Shown: positions 26,852 to 36,640, counted from the stretch's first letter. The stretch: 64,000 nucleotides of DNA from Acidobacteriota bacterium (GCA_021818585.1 JAKATU010000041.1:1-64000); one strand, 5' to 3'. Program-made: numbers and translations. Notes: generated by a model from the letters alone, not told the origin.

Positions 26852-27820
26852 ATGAAGGCAACTTTCTACGATATTCATTCCGCAGCTGATTACATCGGGC
26901 CCGGCGCGATCGAGGTTCCGTTTTACCAGACCGAGATCACGGACATTGTGCGGCGACGGAGCCTCTTTGGACAGCGCATCAAGCAGGTTCCCGCGACCGG
27001 GCATCCTTCACGCTACTTTGAGGAGACCGCGATCCCTAACCCGGGTACGGCCGGATTTGTGGATCCCCGCAACATTGTTGCTCCTGTTGTGAGTCCAACG
27101 CGCGTGGAGCGCAGTGTTCCGTTGAAAGCGATTGTGGCCCAGTTGAACTACAACCTCTTTGATGTAGAGCTTGGCACGCAGCAGAAGCAATTTGCTTACC
27201 TGCAGGCCAAAGACCTGGTGGATACGATCGAGGGCGTTATGTACTCGCACGATCTGGCGCTCTGGAATGGCAACGACACTTCACTGGCAACGCCTACGAC
27301 AGCCCAATACATGGGTGTTGCAGCACAGATTGCGGGCGGCGGCAACACAACCACCATTGGTACGACTGCCAGCATTGTGGATGGCCTGAAGTCGACAATT
27401 GCGCAAATGGTTTCAAACTCAAACTTTGCGGTTCGCCCTACGGCGATCTATGCAAACCCTGTTCTGCTTGATTTGATCGACCGAGAAATGAAGACCGAGT
27501 TCAATGTTGTTCTGAACACGCGGGAGATTACCGCGGGATTCACTGTGAAGATGCTTTCCACGCAGGCTGGCGATCTACCGCTGATTCCTGACTGGTCGCT
27601 TAGCTATACCGGTACCCCGGGCTCTGGCACTGCGGTGCTTCCGGCATACGTGGTGACTGAAGACCTGATTGAGTACCACTGGCTCAGCGATCCGAACCCG
27701 CGTGTCTTTCAGCTTGGCTTGCCTGGATCACTCGCTTCGCAGTACGTGGTGGTGAAGTTTGGCGCTCCGGTAGTGAAGGGTGCGAACTACGCTCACTACC
27801 AGGTGCTGGTCGATCGCTAG
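26852..27820 (+). CDS. major capsid protein
   Basis: A 322-residue protein in the position of the HK97-fold major capsid protein. It has the N-terminal FYDIHSAADYIGPGAIEV, a beta-rich core with AIVAQLNYNLFDVELGTQQ, ATPTTAQYMGVAAQIAGGG, and the conserved ending DPNPRVFQLGLPGSLASQY. The ATG at 26852 is downstream of the hairpin; an upstream ATG at 26777 would run through the hairpin and is less likely. The purines before it are A-rich. Fold identity is inferred from position and general features. Confidence 0.8.
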   Translation: MKATFYDIHSAADYIGPGAIEVPFYQTEITDIVRRRSLFGQRIKQVPATGHPSRYFEETAIPNPGTAGFVDPRNIVAPVVSPTRVERSVPLKAIVAQLNYNLFDVELGTQQKQFAYLQAKDLVDTIEGVMYSHDLALWNGNDTSLATPTTAQYMGVAAQIAGGGNTTTIGTTASIVDGLKSTIAQMVSNSNFAVRPTAIYANPVLLDLIDREMKTEFNVVLNTREITAGFTVKMLSTQAGDLPLIPDWSLSYTGTPGSGTAVLPAYVVTEDLIEYHWLSDPNPRVFQLGLPGSLASQYVVVKFGAPVVKGANYAHYQVLVDR

Positions 27821-27953
27821 AACTGAGAGCCGGCTTTCGCAATGAAAGTGCGATATGACGGTCGCAATTGAATGTCAGCATTCACTTACTGCCGGAGCAT
27901 GCGGGTCGAACCTGGCCCACATGTTCCGGTCATATTTTGTAGAGGAGCGTTCG

Positions 27954-28577
27954 ATGGGATATTTACAGCCAGCTCAGTATGTGAGTTATGGGCTATCAGC
28001 AGATGTGACGGATGATTGGATCACGCTTGCGTCATCTCTGATTGACTGTTATTGTCGGCGTCAGAGTTTGAACCCGACGCAATACATGGAGCGCTTGCGG
28101 GTGGTGGAGGGTTCGCAGACGGTTCGCCTGAGCCATCTTCCATTACTGCCGGTGGCGCCCGCGACTTTGCCGTTGATTAACGTCCAGGCTCGATATGGAA
28201 AGCCACGGCGTGGGCAGTTGATCTTTCCATTGCAAGATGAAGTGCTGTTTGCATTTTCCTTGCCTGGCGCATGGAGCAATATCGATCCAACGACGGTGGA
28301 CTTTGTTGCGGATACCGGGGAACTTATTTTCCCACTCAATATACTTGGGCTTCCTTACAACGAGGTGATGGTTACTTATACGGCAGGGCTGGCGACCATT
28401 CCGGATGCCGTACTGGTAGCATGCGCGCAGATCGTGAAGAATGCCCAGGCTACGCCAGGCCTCAATGTGAAGTCGGCAACTATTGATCACATGGCTGTGC
28501 AGTATTTTGAGAACACGTTGATCGACGCTACAGTCCAAACGCTGTTGCAGCCTTGGGTCTCGACGAGGATGGGCTGA
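27954..28577 (+). CDS. head-tail connector protein
   Basis: A 207-residue protein following the capsid gene. YGLSADVTDDWITLASSLIDCYC and YMERLRVVEGSQTVRLSHLP, then a beta-rich middle, and VLVACAQIVKNAQA near the end, fit the gp6-like head-closure adaptor type. GAGGAG is seven bases before the ATG at 27954; the longer frame from 27855 has no support. Assignment is by position and helix pattern. Confidence 0.62.
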   Translation: MGYLQPAQYVSYGLSADVTDDWITLASSLIDCYCRRQSLNPTQYMERLRVVEGSQTVRLSHLPLLPVAPATLPLINVQARYGKPRRGQLIFPLQDEVLFAFSLPGAWSNIDPTTVDFVADTGELIFPLNILGLPYNEVMVTYTAGLATIPDAVLVACAQIVKNAQATPGLNVKSATIDHMAVQYFENTLIDATVQTLLQPWVSTRMG

Positions 28578-28579
28578 TT

Positions 28580-29050
28580 ATGTGCGCTGATCTTAGTATC
28601 TCAATACCTTCGGGACGCGCACGTAGGATTGCGGCGTCATTGCTGAGGGCCTGCGGTGGCACGATCGCGTATTTGCAGGTTCCGCCTGCGGTTGGAGATC
28701 AAAATGACGGCGGACAAATTGGACTCGATACGCCGAACCTGCAACTGCTGCCATTAGCACCCGCGATCTTTCAAAAAATGCGCAGCTTCATGCTCGAAAA
28801 TCAAGAGCAACGGCATGAGTTACGAATCTCGGCCGATGCAGTTGCTGCGCAGGTAGCACAACTGCAGCTTACCTCTGCATCTGCCCTTTTTGCGATGGCG
28901 TCAGGGGTGGTGATTGGTGGTGAGCTCTTCATGATCGAAGCAGTATCCTGGCTCGAGGATGAGGGGGAAGTGTATTTGTATCGGTTAATGTTGCGTGAAG
29001 CCGCAAGCCGCTGGCCCTTACAGAGCCCGCAGACTGGCGCCCTGGGCTGA
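28580..29050 (+). CDS. phage neck protein, unknown
   Basis: A 156-residue protein with no motif that can be named. The middle contains LENQEQRHELRISADAVAAQ and the C-terminal part a beta-rich EAVSWLEDEGEVYLYRLMLRE. It starts two bases after the connector stop; a TTG at 28553 would overlap and is an alternative. Gene order suggests a head-closure or tail-joining protein. Confidence 0.55.
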   Translation: MCADLSISIPSGRARRIAASLLRACGGTIAYLQVPPAVGDQNDGGQIGLDTPNLQLLPLAPAIFQKMRSFMLENQEQRHELRISADAVAAQVAQLQLTSASALFAMASGVVIGGELFMIEAVSWLEDEGEVYLYRLMLREAASRWPLQSPQTGALG

Positions 29051-29058
29051 GGAGTTTT

Positions 29059-29547
29059 ATGCAGAATGCAAAAGATACTTTCTATATAGCATTGCGCGAT
29101 CGGCTTGCGATAGCGAATCCGGAGCGCACTATAAACCTAAGATCGGTGACTCGCCCCGGCATCATGGTAGAGGATGCTGAGTCCCCAGTTCCCTTGATTC
29201 CGTTGGATGCATTTGTATTGCGCTGGACCGGGGTCGAAATTGAATCGCATTTGGCTCTGCCATTAGTGCAACTGATCTGTGAAATCCAGTACTCGACGGC
29301 TGGAACGCAGGCATTGAGCGGGCTAGATCGCGGAAGGCTTTTGGAAGAGATGGATGCGGAATTGCTGCAGATACTTACGCCCGCCTCGACTCAAAAACTG
29401 AATTACTCAACCACTCCGGCTACCGCTATGCAGACGATGATTTTCTGGGATCAACCCGAGTTTGGTCCGCTGACGACATTGCGAGATCAGATCAGTAGAG
29501 TGGTAACGGTCACCGTGTGGAGTTGGCAGGAGGCAGGAGAGAAATGA
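29059..29547 (+). CDS. putative tail terminator / completion protein
   Basis: A 162-residue protein. VEIESHLALPLVQLICEIQY and a C-terminal ISRVVTVTVWSWQ fit the small alpha-beta tail-completion proteins found between neck and tail-tube genes. GAGGAG precedes the ATG. Its stop overlaps the next gene's ATG (ATGA). Assignment is by order and size. Confidence 0.55.
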   Translation: MQNAKDTFYIALRDRLAIANPERTINLRSVTRPGIMVEDAESPVPLIPLDAFVLRWTGVEIESHLALPLVQLICEIQYSTAGTQALSGLDRGRLLEEMDAELLQILTPASTQKLNYSTTPATAMQTMIFWDQPEFGPLTTLRDQISRVVTVTVWSWQEAGEK

Positions 29548-30689
29548 GCACACCATCAGTGATGCCAGCGCTTACGCCGACAACGCAGCGTATACGGGCG
29601 TACTTCGCGCCAGTGAATCGTACACTTGGACAACCTACGGTTTTTGATCCCTCACTCAGTTCCGGATTCTCGTTTGATAGCCCACCTGCGCCCTGGATTG
29701 ATCTGGGATGGATTGAGGGCTTTGTGCGGAAGTCCGAGAGCAAATATGGAGCGCTCGCAGCCGGAAGCCCAGCGAATGTTCAATACCAGGTTCGCGAGTC
29801 CCTGGACGCTACTGTGTCCTTGAAGTTTACCTCCTGGACGAAGCTTACGATGGCGCTTGCGACGGGCTCTCAACATATGAATGTGATCGCGGCGGCTGCG
29901 CCCGCCAGTGGAAGCGGCAATGGCTCAGGGAGTAAAGGCGTTGCACCGGTCAATCTTGCATCGACAGCTTCCAATGCTACCTTTCTTGCTATGGCTTCCA
30001 GCGATGCCGCTACCTTCGCTGCGGGATCATTGGTGGCAGTCGATATCGACTATACCGGGCAGTCGGGATTTGTCGGCAGTGGTGTGTCTGCCGCGTATGT
30101 CAGCAGTGCTGCGGACGTAAACAGCGACAGCGATTACATTCGCAGAGTGTCATTCAATGTAGCGCGTGTTCAATCCGTCAGTTCAACAGGGCTGACGCTT
30201 TCCCAGCCATTGATTGCTGGAGCTCCAACCAGCGTGATGCGTGTGCAGCCGATTCTTGGGTTTGTTGATCGTGAAGGCGGGAGTTTTTTCCAGGAGTGGT
30301 CTGCGCTTTTCATAGCACCTGGTGATCAGGGGGATCGAGTGTTTTTCTACTACCCGCGGTTGCAGGCAATCGCCGGCGCGGAAGAGTTAGCGATTCCACT
30401 AACGACACCGGTGGAGCCTACGGCGGTGATTACCTCTACCAGCCCGGTAAACAAGTTTTTGAGCACGACTGCGGGAATTGGGCCGAAGAAAGCGACGACC
30501 AGCCAGAAGAGTCCTGCGACGGTTAACCCGACAAAGGCTTCTCATAAGTCTGGGTCGGCGAAAAAGACAGATAGTGAGCGGATTTCACTCAGCGCCACCT
30601 TCCGTGCATTGCCGATAACCGACGCGAACGATTCAGAGCGAGTTGTTTGTTTTCGTACTTACATCCCAACCGCCTCCGCACTTGTGTAG
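29544..30689 (+). CDS. putative tail tube protein
   Basis: A 381-residue beta-rich protein starting with STPSVMPALTPTTQRIRAYF. LGWIEGFVRKSESKYGALAAG, VSLKFTSWTKLTMALATGSQ and FVDREGGSFFQEWSALFIAPG resemble a tail-tube or sheath-like domain. The region from about residue 310 is a Lys/Ser/Thr-rich linker (PKKATTSQKSPATVNPTKA) before a short end domain. It overlaps the preceding stop. No tape-measure gene or frameshifted chaperone follows. Confidence 0.55.
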   Translation: MSTPSVMPALTPTTQRIRAYFAPVNRTLGQPTVFDPSLSSGFSFDSPPAPWIDLGWIEGFVRKSESKYGALAAGSPANVQYQVRESLDATVSLKFTSWTKLTMALATGSQHMNVIAAAAPASGSGNGSGSKGVAPVNLASTASNATFLAMASSDAATFAAGSLVAVDIDYTGQSGFVGSGVSAAYVSSAADVNSDSDYIRRVSFNVARVQSVSSTGLTLSQPLIAGAPTSVMRVQPILGFVDREGGSFFQEWSALFIAPGDQGDRVFFYYPRLQAIAGAEELAIPLTTPVEPTAVITSTSPVNKFLSTTAGIGPKKATTSQKSPATVNPTKASHKSGSAKKTDSERISLSATFRALPITDANDSERVVCFRTYIPTASALV

Positions 30690-30698
30690 GGAGTCAGC

Positions 30699-33011
30699 GT
30701 GAAACTTACGATCAACAACTTCGATGGGAATGGGGCAGTCGATTACACGGGCTGTATTGTGGAAGACTCAATTTTTCGAATTGAGCGGACTCTGAATGCA
30801 CCTTCCCTCCTCTATGTTTCCTTGGTGCCGGCGGCAATCTCGTTGCCGATCCCTGCGCGCAATGCCCGGGTGACTTGTGCCGATGATAGCGGCAATTTGC
30901 TATTTACAGGCTATCTGGCCGTTGAGCCTGAAATGGTGCTAGCCGGCGAGGCCGTATCAGGGCAGGTCTATGTGGCCGAAGTGACCGCGGTGAGTGATGA
31001 AATTCTATTGAATAGGGCGGCCCTGGCGAAGCAGTTCTTTAGTTATGGGCAAAGCGCAGGCAACACGATCTCTACTTTGAGCAATGGACTGGGTGTAAGC
31101 GGGATCACTACGAACATTCCACAGTCGATATCGACGGTGGGTGAGTTCGTCATGAATCCCGGCGCTGCATGGTCGGGCAATGCTGCACAACTGGCAAGCG
31201 GCAGTGCCTCTGCCTATAAAGTTCTGGATGGAGTCGTTTATGTGGCTCCGGTGGGAAGCATCACTCATACGCTGGATGAATCGGATGGTACGCTCTCGGT
31301 CGCAAATCTTCAGGCCTCGCTTGTGAAGATGCTTGCCAATGATGTGACGGTATGCGGCGAGGAGGAACCCTCTGCATTTGTTACAGAATATTTTGAGGGT
31401 GATGGGGTTACCACGGTTTTTGACCTGACCGAAGTGCCGTATACGCCTCCTCCTTCCAAGGAGCAGCTTCTGGTTGATCTGTTTCAGGAGTCGTCGCTTA
31501 ACCAGACCCTATGGAATTCGATGGATAACGGTTATATCTCGCTCACATCGAGTGGCCTTACCTGCGTAGGAGGGAATGGGGCAGATGGATCCACATGGGT
31601 AGCTGCGCAAGGCCGTATGGAGCTTGGTGGCTCACTTATCCTGGAAGCCAATGGCGTACAAATCGGTGCTACGACTCTCGGAGTATTGAACGGCCTGTAC
31701 GATGGATCGGTTGAAAGTTCACTGTGTGTTGCGGGATTCCAGATCGCCGAGACATCCGGAACCACTTCTATTGCTCCCCTCATCATGGGGACTGTTTCCG
31801 GTACGTCGTTTGCTCCGGCGGCCGGACATGTATATACGCTGCGGTTGCGCTTGTACTCAAATGAGTTACAGCGAGTGAATCAGAGCTACTACTACCTGAG
31901 TGACCAAGGACCGACTGGAACGGGCGGAGAATACCTAACCGCGGGAGTAACAGTGATGATTGAAGTGCAGGATACTACGGCTGGGGTCGCCGGGGCACCG
32001 ACCGTTCTGTACGAGGGGAGTTTGTCGCAGACGCCTTCCACTGCAGTGTATGCCCCTCTGAATAACGCTGATATTCAGTGCAGCATCGCAAGCATAGATG
32101 TAAAGCAGACTGGACCCGCATGGGTTGTAAGTACGCCGCCCGGGGGCGGCAGTGTGATTCGACGAATTGGAAGAACGGCCCAGGGAGCAAACTGCAGGAT
32201 AGAGCGCAACGGTAAGCTGCGCTTTTATCCAACCTGTGTGCCTCAATCTGGTGAGGTGATCGCAGTGTCTTATCGGACCAAGCACCGGGCGGTGGCAAGG
32301 GTGGCGAGTTCGAGCAGCATTGCCAGTGAAGGCGCAGCGGGTCTTCCTGGAACCGCGGCCTGGATTGGAACAGCTCATCAACCAATTGCAAGGAATTCTG
32401 CTGATTGTGAAAATGCCGCGAATGCTTTGCTGGCGGTTGCGACAAGCCGGTCTGCAGCGTGGAAGGGCAAGTACACCGGTTGGAATATGGAGCAAACCGG
32501 CGATGTATGGCCGGGAGATATTCTGGCTATTAACTCAGCATCGGCGGGGATGACTGCCAGTGTTGTAGTGCGAACCGTGCAGATCGATTTGATGTGTTCG
32601 CAGCCTGGGCTTACTCGGTATACGATTCAGTTTGCCAACGACTGGGCGGAGGCGCTTGCCATCAAGACCAGTGCATCTGTTCCCGCCGACATCTGGCTGC
32701 CTCTGCAACCGCAAACGGCCTCACCACTTGCCAGCCTGGATGCATTGACCGTGACGAGTGTCACGAGCTCGCAGATTAACGTCAGTGCGAATGTAACGCC
32801 TCCGACAGGAGGTGGATTTGAGGTTAGACGACGAGACTGGTCATTTGGCCCAGGAACGAATTCTGACCTGGTGTTGAGAAGCCCGGTAGCGAACTTCACG
32901 ATTCCGCGCGAAGCGGTCATGGAGCAATACTACATCCGCATGTATGACGGCTCTACGCCGCCGAACTACTCCCGATTCTCCGCAGCGGTTTTCGTCAATC
33001 TGCCTTTGTAA
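30699..33011 (+). CDS. large tail hub / baseplate-like protein
   Basis: A 770-residue protein starting with GTG after GGGAG. The N-terminal part (FDGNGAVDYTGCIVEDSIFRI, GYLAVEPEMVLAGEAVSG, YVAEVTAVSDEILLNRAALAK) looks like a tail hub. The middle has an inserted lectin-like beta domain (about 260-460). Near the end is a fibronectin type III-like segment (LTVTSVTSSQINVSANVTPP). It probably sits at the particle tip. The distinct domains are judged by eye. Confidence 0.55.
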   Translation: MKLTINNFDGNGAVDYTGCIVEDSIFRIERTLNAPSLLYVSLVPAAISLPIPARNARVTCADDSGNLLFTGYLAVEPEMVLAGEAVSGQVYVAEVTAVSDEILLNRAALAKQFFSYGQSAGNTISTLSNGLGVSGITTNIPQSISTVGEFVMNPGAAWSGNAAQLASGSASAYKVLDGVVYVAPVGSITHTLDESDGTLSVANLQASLVKMLANDVTVCGEEEPSAFVTEYFEGDGVTTVFDLTEVPYTPPPSKEQLLVDLFQESSLNQTLWNSMDNGYISLTSSGLTCVGGNGADGSTWVAAQGRMELGGSLILEANGVQIGATTLGVLNGLYDGSVESSLCVAGFQIAETSGTTSIAPLIMGTVSGTSFAPAAGHVYTLRLRLYSNELQRVNQSYYYLSDQGPTGTGGEYLTAGVTVMIEVQDTTAGVAGAPTVLYEGSLSQTPSTAVYAPLNNADIQCSIASIDVKQTGPAWVVSTPPGGGSVIRRIGRTAQGANCRIERNGKLRFYPTCVPQSGEVIAVSYRTKHRAVARVASSSSIASEGAAGLPGTAAWIGTAHQPIARNSADCENAANALLAVATSRSAAWKGKYTGWNMEQTGDVWPGDILAINSASAGMTASVVVRTVQIDLMCSQPGLTRYTIQFANDWAEALAIKTSASVPADIWLPLQPQTASPLASLDALTVTSVTSSQINVSANVTPPTGGGFEVRRRDWSFGPGTNSDLVLRSPVANFTIPREAVMEQYYIRMYDGSTPPNYSRFSAAVFVNLPL

Positions 33012-33025
33012 GAATGGGTCCATGT

Positions 33026-33247
33026 ATGACTGAGTTTGAAGCACAGGTGCTGGCGGATCTTTCCGTTCTGAAGCACCAGATGGCTGCCTTGTACGGGGAT
33101 GGCGAAACGGGGCGAATTGCAGCAATCGAACGCCGAATTACGGCACATGAACAGGCCTTGCAGCGGGCGAAGGGTTTTCTTTTAGCTGCGGGAGGAGTGG
33201 TCACCGCGATTGAGATGCTGATTGAGTTTCTGCGATACCGGCGGTGA
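33026..33247 (+). CDS. small coiled-coil membrane protein, XhlA/holin-like
   Basis: A 73-residue protein (77 if the ATG at 33014 is used). The N-terminal part is helical and charged (LADLSVLKHQMAALYGDGE, IAAIERRITAHEQALQRAK), and the C-terminal part is one hydrophobic segment (GFLLAAGGVVTAIEMLIEFL) with a basic end. This resembles the haemolysin XhlA or holin-associated type. It is the last gene of the block and stops 22 bases before purE. No endolysin is adjacent. Confidence 0.55.
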   Translation: MTEFEAQVLADLSVLKHQMAALYGDGETGRIAAIERRITAHEQALQRAKGFLLAAGGVVTAIEMLIEFLRYRR

Positions 33248-33255
33248 CAACCGAA

Positions 33256-33261
33256 TATAAT
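33256..33261 (+). promoter_or_regulatory. TATAAT box just upstream of purE
   Basis: A perfect -10 hexamer ends eight bases before the purE ATG and there is no Shine-Dalgarno sequence, so a leaderless purE transcript is likely. The promoter would lie within the end of the phage-like block. No clear -35. Confidence 0.5.
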
Positions 33262-33269
33262 CGGCAGTT

Positions 33270-33785
33270 ATGGCAGACAGTCCGCTGATCGGTATCGTCA
33301 TGGGGTCCCGGAGCGATTATGAAGTGCTCGCTCCGGCGGTCGAGGTTCTCACCGAATTGGGAATAGCACACGAGGCGCGCATTGTTTCGGCGCATCGCAC
33401 GCCCGATCTGTTGTATGAGTATGCGGAGCACGCTGAGGTACGCGGTTTGCGCGCCATCATTGCGGGGGCGGGCGGAGCTGCGCACCTTCCCGGCATGCTT
33501 GCGGCCAAGACGCTGGTACCCGTGCTGGGTGTGCCAGTGCCAGCCACGGCCCTGCAAGGCATGGATTCGTTGCTATCGATTGTGCAGATGCCGAAGGGGG
33601 TTCCTGTGGGTACGCTGGCTATCGGTAAGCCCGGCGCGGCCAATGCTGCTTTGTTCGCGGCCGAAATGCTGGCAACCACGGACCCGGATCTGCGCGTTCG
33701 ATTGAAACAGTGGCGTGAGGCGCGGCGCGATGAAGTCCTGGCGATGGAATTACCGGTTTCGCAGCCACGGGAGCCGCTCGCATGA
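33270..33785 (+). CDS. purE: 5-(carboxyamino)imidazole ribonucleotide mutase
   Basis: A 171-residue class I PurE, which converts N5-CAIR to CAIR in purine synthesis. [16 protein letters not shown], the [14 protein letters not shown] motif and [17 protein letters not shown] with the catalytic site are intact. Its stop overlaps the purK start (ATGA), so the two are one operon. Confidence 0.96.
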   Translation: MADSPLIGIVMGSRSDYEVLAPAVEVLTELGIAHEARIVSAHRTPDLLYEYAEHAEVRGLRAIIAGAGGAAHLPGMLAAKTLVPVLGVPVPATALQGMDSLLSIVQMPKGVPVGTLAIGKPGAANAALFAAEMLATTDPDLRVRLKQWREARRDEVLAMELPVSQPREPLA

Positions 33786-34957
33786 GCCCGATTCTGCCTG
33801 GTTCGACGATTGGAATTCTTGGTGGCGGGCAGTTGGGCCGGATGATGGCGATGGCTGCCCGCTCGTTCGGGTATCGGGTGCAGGTGATGGATCCTGATCC
33901 ATCCTGCCCAGCCCGGTTTGTTGTAGATGCCTGCTTTGAAGGGCAATGGAGTGATGAGCGTGCGGCGGGGGACCTGGCCCGTGGCTGCGATGTGGTAACG
34001 CTGGAAATCGAGCAGCTTTCGCTGGCCTGCCTGGAGGCTGCAGTAAAGTATGCACCGGTGCGACCTGGTGCGGCTATGCTAGGGATCATCCAGGATCGAA
34101 TTCTGCAGAAGAACTGGCTGCGAGATCATGGATTTCCCGTAGGCGACTATCGCTCTGCCACCTCAGAGCAAGAGCTGATCACCGCGATTCGCGAACTAGG
34201 TGGAAAGTGCTTTATCAAGGCCGCAAAGGGTGGCTACGATGGGCGCGGACAGGCGAAGGTGGGCTTTACTCCAACGGAGGCATCTGTTGACGAGCAGGGA
34301 GCCGAGGCATGGCGCGAGCTAGGCAGCCGTCCGGTGATTGTGGAAAAGGCTGTGAACCTTGACTGCGAAGTCTCGGTGATGGTAGCGCGGAGGCCAAGTG
34401 GGGAAACTTTGAGCTTTCCAACGGCTCGGAACCACCATGTGAATCAGATTCTTGTGTGGAGCGTAATTCCTGCAGGCATTCCGCCGGATTTGGAAAAGCG
34501 GGCACAGGAGCTGGCTTGCGGGATTGCCAGCCAGTTCACGCTGGAGGGGCTGCTGGCGATCGAGATGTTCGTGTCGACGGATGGCAATCTGCTTGTGAAC
34601 GAATTGGCTCCCCGGCCTCACAACAGCTACCACGCCAGCGAACGGGCGTGTGTTACTAGCCAGTTTGAACAGGGTATTCGTGCCGTATGCGACTTGCCGC
34701 TGGGAGATGTTTCTGTTGTTCAGCCTGCAGCGATTGTGAATCTGCTGGGTGACTTGTGGCTGGATGTGGATGGTGGACAGCGTGTGCCTCGCTTTGATCT
34801 TGCACTGGCGGTACCGGGGGTTCGTCTGCATCTTTACGAGAAGCATACGGCTCGCAAGGGGCGAAAGATGGGGCATCTGTCCGCAGTTGGCGCAACCAGT
34901 GATGACTCGGTGGCTCGTGTGCGGGAAGCGGAACAAAGGCTCATGCAGAACAGTTAG
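33782..34957 (+). CDS. purK: 5-(carboxyamino)imidazole ribonucleotide synthase
   Basis: A 391-residue ATP-grasp enzyme that makes N5-CAIR from AIR, bicarbonate and [24 protein letters not shown] at the start, [17 protein letters not shown] as the ATP-grasp loop, and [20 protein letters not shown] near the active site are typical. It overlaps purE by four bases and acts directly before it in the pathway. Confidence 0.96.
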   Translation: MSPILPGSTIGILGGGQLGRMMAMAARSFGYRVQVMDPDPSCPARFVVDACFEGQWSDERAAGDLARGCDVVTLEIEQLSLACLEAAVKYAPVRPGAAMLGIIQDRILQKNWLRDHGFPVGDYRSATSEQELITAIRELGGKCFIKAAKGGYDGRGQAKVGFTPTEASVDEQGAEAWRELGSRPVIVEKAVNLDCEVSVMVARRPSGETLSFPTARNHHVNQILVWSVIPAGIPPDLEKRAQELACGIASQFTLEGLLAIEMFVSTDGNLLVNELAPRPHNSYHASERACVTSQFEQGIRAVCDLPLGDVSVVQPAAIVNLLGDLWLDVDGGQRVPRFDLALAVPGVRLHLYEKHTARKGRKMGHLSAVGATSDDSVARVREAEQRLMQNS

Positions 34958-34977
34958 CTGCGTGAATAAGCCAAAGT

Positions 34978-35010
34978 AAAGGGCCAGCGTTTATCGAGCG
35001 CCGACCCTTT
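34978..35010. terminator. possible bidirectional terminator between purK and the E2 gene
   Basis: AAAGGG pairs with CCCTTT around an imperfect inner stem (GCG with CGC). Both genes converge here. The stem is imperfect and the T runs are short, so it is weak evidence. Confidence 0.45.
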
Positions 35011-35032
35011 GCCTGGACTGTTTTTTGCCTGG

Positions 35033-36640
35033 CTATCCGATGTCCTCGTTCCAGTTTTCGAGGTACTTTTTCATCTCTGCCATGAACTTGCCTGCGTCAG
35101 CGCCGTCGATGATGCGGTGATCGAAGCCAAGTGTCAGGTGAATCATGTGACGGATCGCAATCGAGTCGGCACCATCCTTGTCGGTGACGACAGCGGGCTC
35201 CTTGAAGAGACCGCCAACACCCAGGATGGCGCTTTCCGGCTGGTTGATGATGGGGGTGCCAAATTGCTCGCCGAAGATTCCGGGATTGGTGATGGTGAAG
35301 GTTCCTGAGCCAACTTCATCCGGTTTCAGCTTCTTGGAGCGAGCACGTTCCGCGAGATCCGCGATACTGCGTGCGACGCCGAGGAAGCTCTTTTCTTCTG
35401 CCTGCTTGATGACCGGGACAATGAGGCCCCAATCCAAAGCAACAGCAATACCGACATTAATGTTGGCAGGATAGCGAATTGCATTGCCTTCCATTTGCGC
35501 GTTGATGATGGGCATTTTGCGAAGAGTTGCGATGACGGCGCGCGTGATGAACGGCATGTAGGTGAGCTTGACGCCGTTATGCTGCTCGTACTTGTTTTTC
35601 TCTTTTTCGCGGAGTTTGACGATGCGCGTGAAGTCGATCTTGAAGACTGTATGCACGTGCGCGCTGGTGTGTTTGGAGTCGATCATGCGCTGGGCGATGA
35701 TCGAGCGCATCTTCGACATCGGGACCAATTCGCCGGGCTGAGGCGCCGGAGCAGCTGGGGCAGATGCCGCAGGGCGCGGCGAAGGATCTGATGCCGGTAC
35801 CGGTGCTGCCGGAGTTGGAGCGGGCTTGCCTGCCAGATGGGTTTGCAGGTCATCCTTGGTGATTCGGCCACCGGCGCCGCTTCCGGAAACCTTACGCAGG
35901 TCTACGTTATGCTCGCGGGCCATTTTTCGGACCAGAGGCGACGATCGCACTCCCTCAGCTCCTTCATAGACTTCTTCCGCTTCCTGGGTTGGAGCCGGTG
36001 CTGCGGGTAAGGGTACGTTTGCGGAGGGCGCTGCTGATGGCGCGGTTGCCGGTGCTTTCGCTCCGGCAGCTCCACCGATGACAGCCACGACCGTGTTGAT
36101 CTGAACAGTGCTGCCGGCGGGAATCTTAATCTCAGTCAGCCTGCCGGAAACCGGCGAAGGGATCTCGGCGTCCACCTTGTCTGTGGAGATTTCGAAAATA
36201 GGCTCGTCGCGCTCGACTTTGTCGCCCACCTGCTTGAGCCATTTGGTGATCGTGCCCTCGAAGATGGATTCGCCCATCTGGGGCATGACTACCTCGTGCT
36301 TTTCATCTGACGCATCTGCAGGTCCTGAAGTAGCCGACTTGTTTTCGGCTGCCGCCGGTGTTGGCACTGAAGCCGTTGGCGCCGCGGGTACGGCAGCGGA
36401 TCCTTCCTCATTGATGGTTGCAACAACAGTATTGATCTGGACTGTGGTTCCCTCTGCGACCTTGATTTCGGCAACCGTGCCGGAAACAGGCGAGGGGATT
36501 TCGGCATCGACCTTGTCAGTGGAGATCTCAAAGAGCGGTTCGTCCCGCTGAATGGATTCGCCCTGCTTCTTAAGCCATTTAGTAATGGTGCCTTCAAAAA
36601 TCGATTCGCCCATCTGGGGCATGACTACGTCGGTCGGCAT
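35033..36640 (-). CDS. 2-oxoacid dehydrogenase E2 (dihydrolipoamide acyltransferase, sucB type)
   Basis: A 535-residue E2 acyltransferase. Two lipoyl domains each carry the EISTDKVDAEIPSPVSG motif with the lipoylated lysine. They are joined by Ala/Pro-rich linkers to a peripheral-subunit-binding domain (RSSPLVRKMAREHNVDLRK). The catalytic domain ends with HLTLGFDHRIIDGADAGKF. AAGGA supports the ATG. The double lipoyl form and DKVDAEIPSP fit the succinyl or branched-chain type; which substrate cannot be decided, and no E1 or E3 gene is adjacent. Confidence 0.9.
   Translation of the reverse strand: MPTDVVMPQMGESIFEGTITKWLKKQGESIQRDEPLFEISTDKVDAEIPSPVSGTVAEIKVAEGTTVQINTVVATINEEGSAAVPAAPTASVPTPAAAENKSATSGPADASDEKHEVVMPQMGESIFEGTITKWLKQVGDKVERDEPIFEISTDKVDAEIPSPVSGRLTEIKIPAGSTVQINTVVAVIGGAAGAKAPATAPSAAPSANVPLPAAPAPTQEAEEVYEGAEGVRSSPLVRKMAREHNVDLRKVSGSGAGGRITKDDLQTHLAGKPAPTPAAPVPASDPSPRPAASAPAAPAPQPGELVPMSKMRSIIAQRMIDSKHTSAHVHTVFKIDFTRIVKLREKEKNKYEQHNGVKLTYMPFITRAVIATLRKMPIINAQMEGNAIRYPANINVGIAVALDWGLIVPVIKQAEEKSFLGVARSIADLAERARSKKLKPDEVGSGTFTITNPGIFGEQFGTPIINQPESAILGVGGLFKEPAVVTDKDGADSIAIRHMIHLTLGFDHRIIDGADAGKFMAEMKKYLENWNEDIG

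Noticed and set aside
29544..33011. Programmed frameshift of tail assembly chaperones
   Set aside because: No tape-measure gene and no slippery heptamer followed by a second frame between the tail and hub genes.
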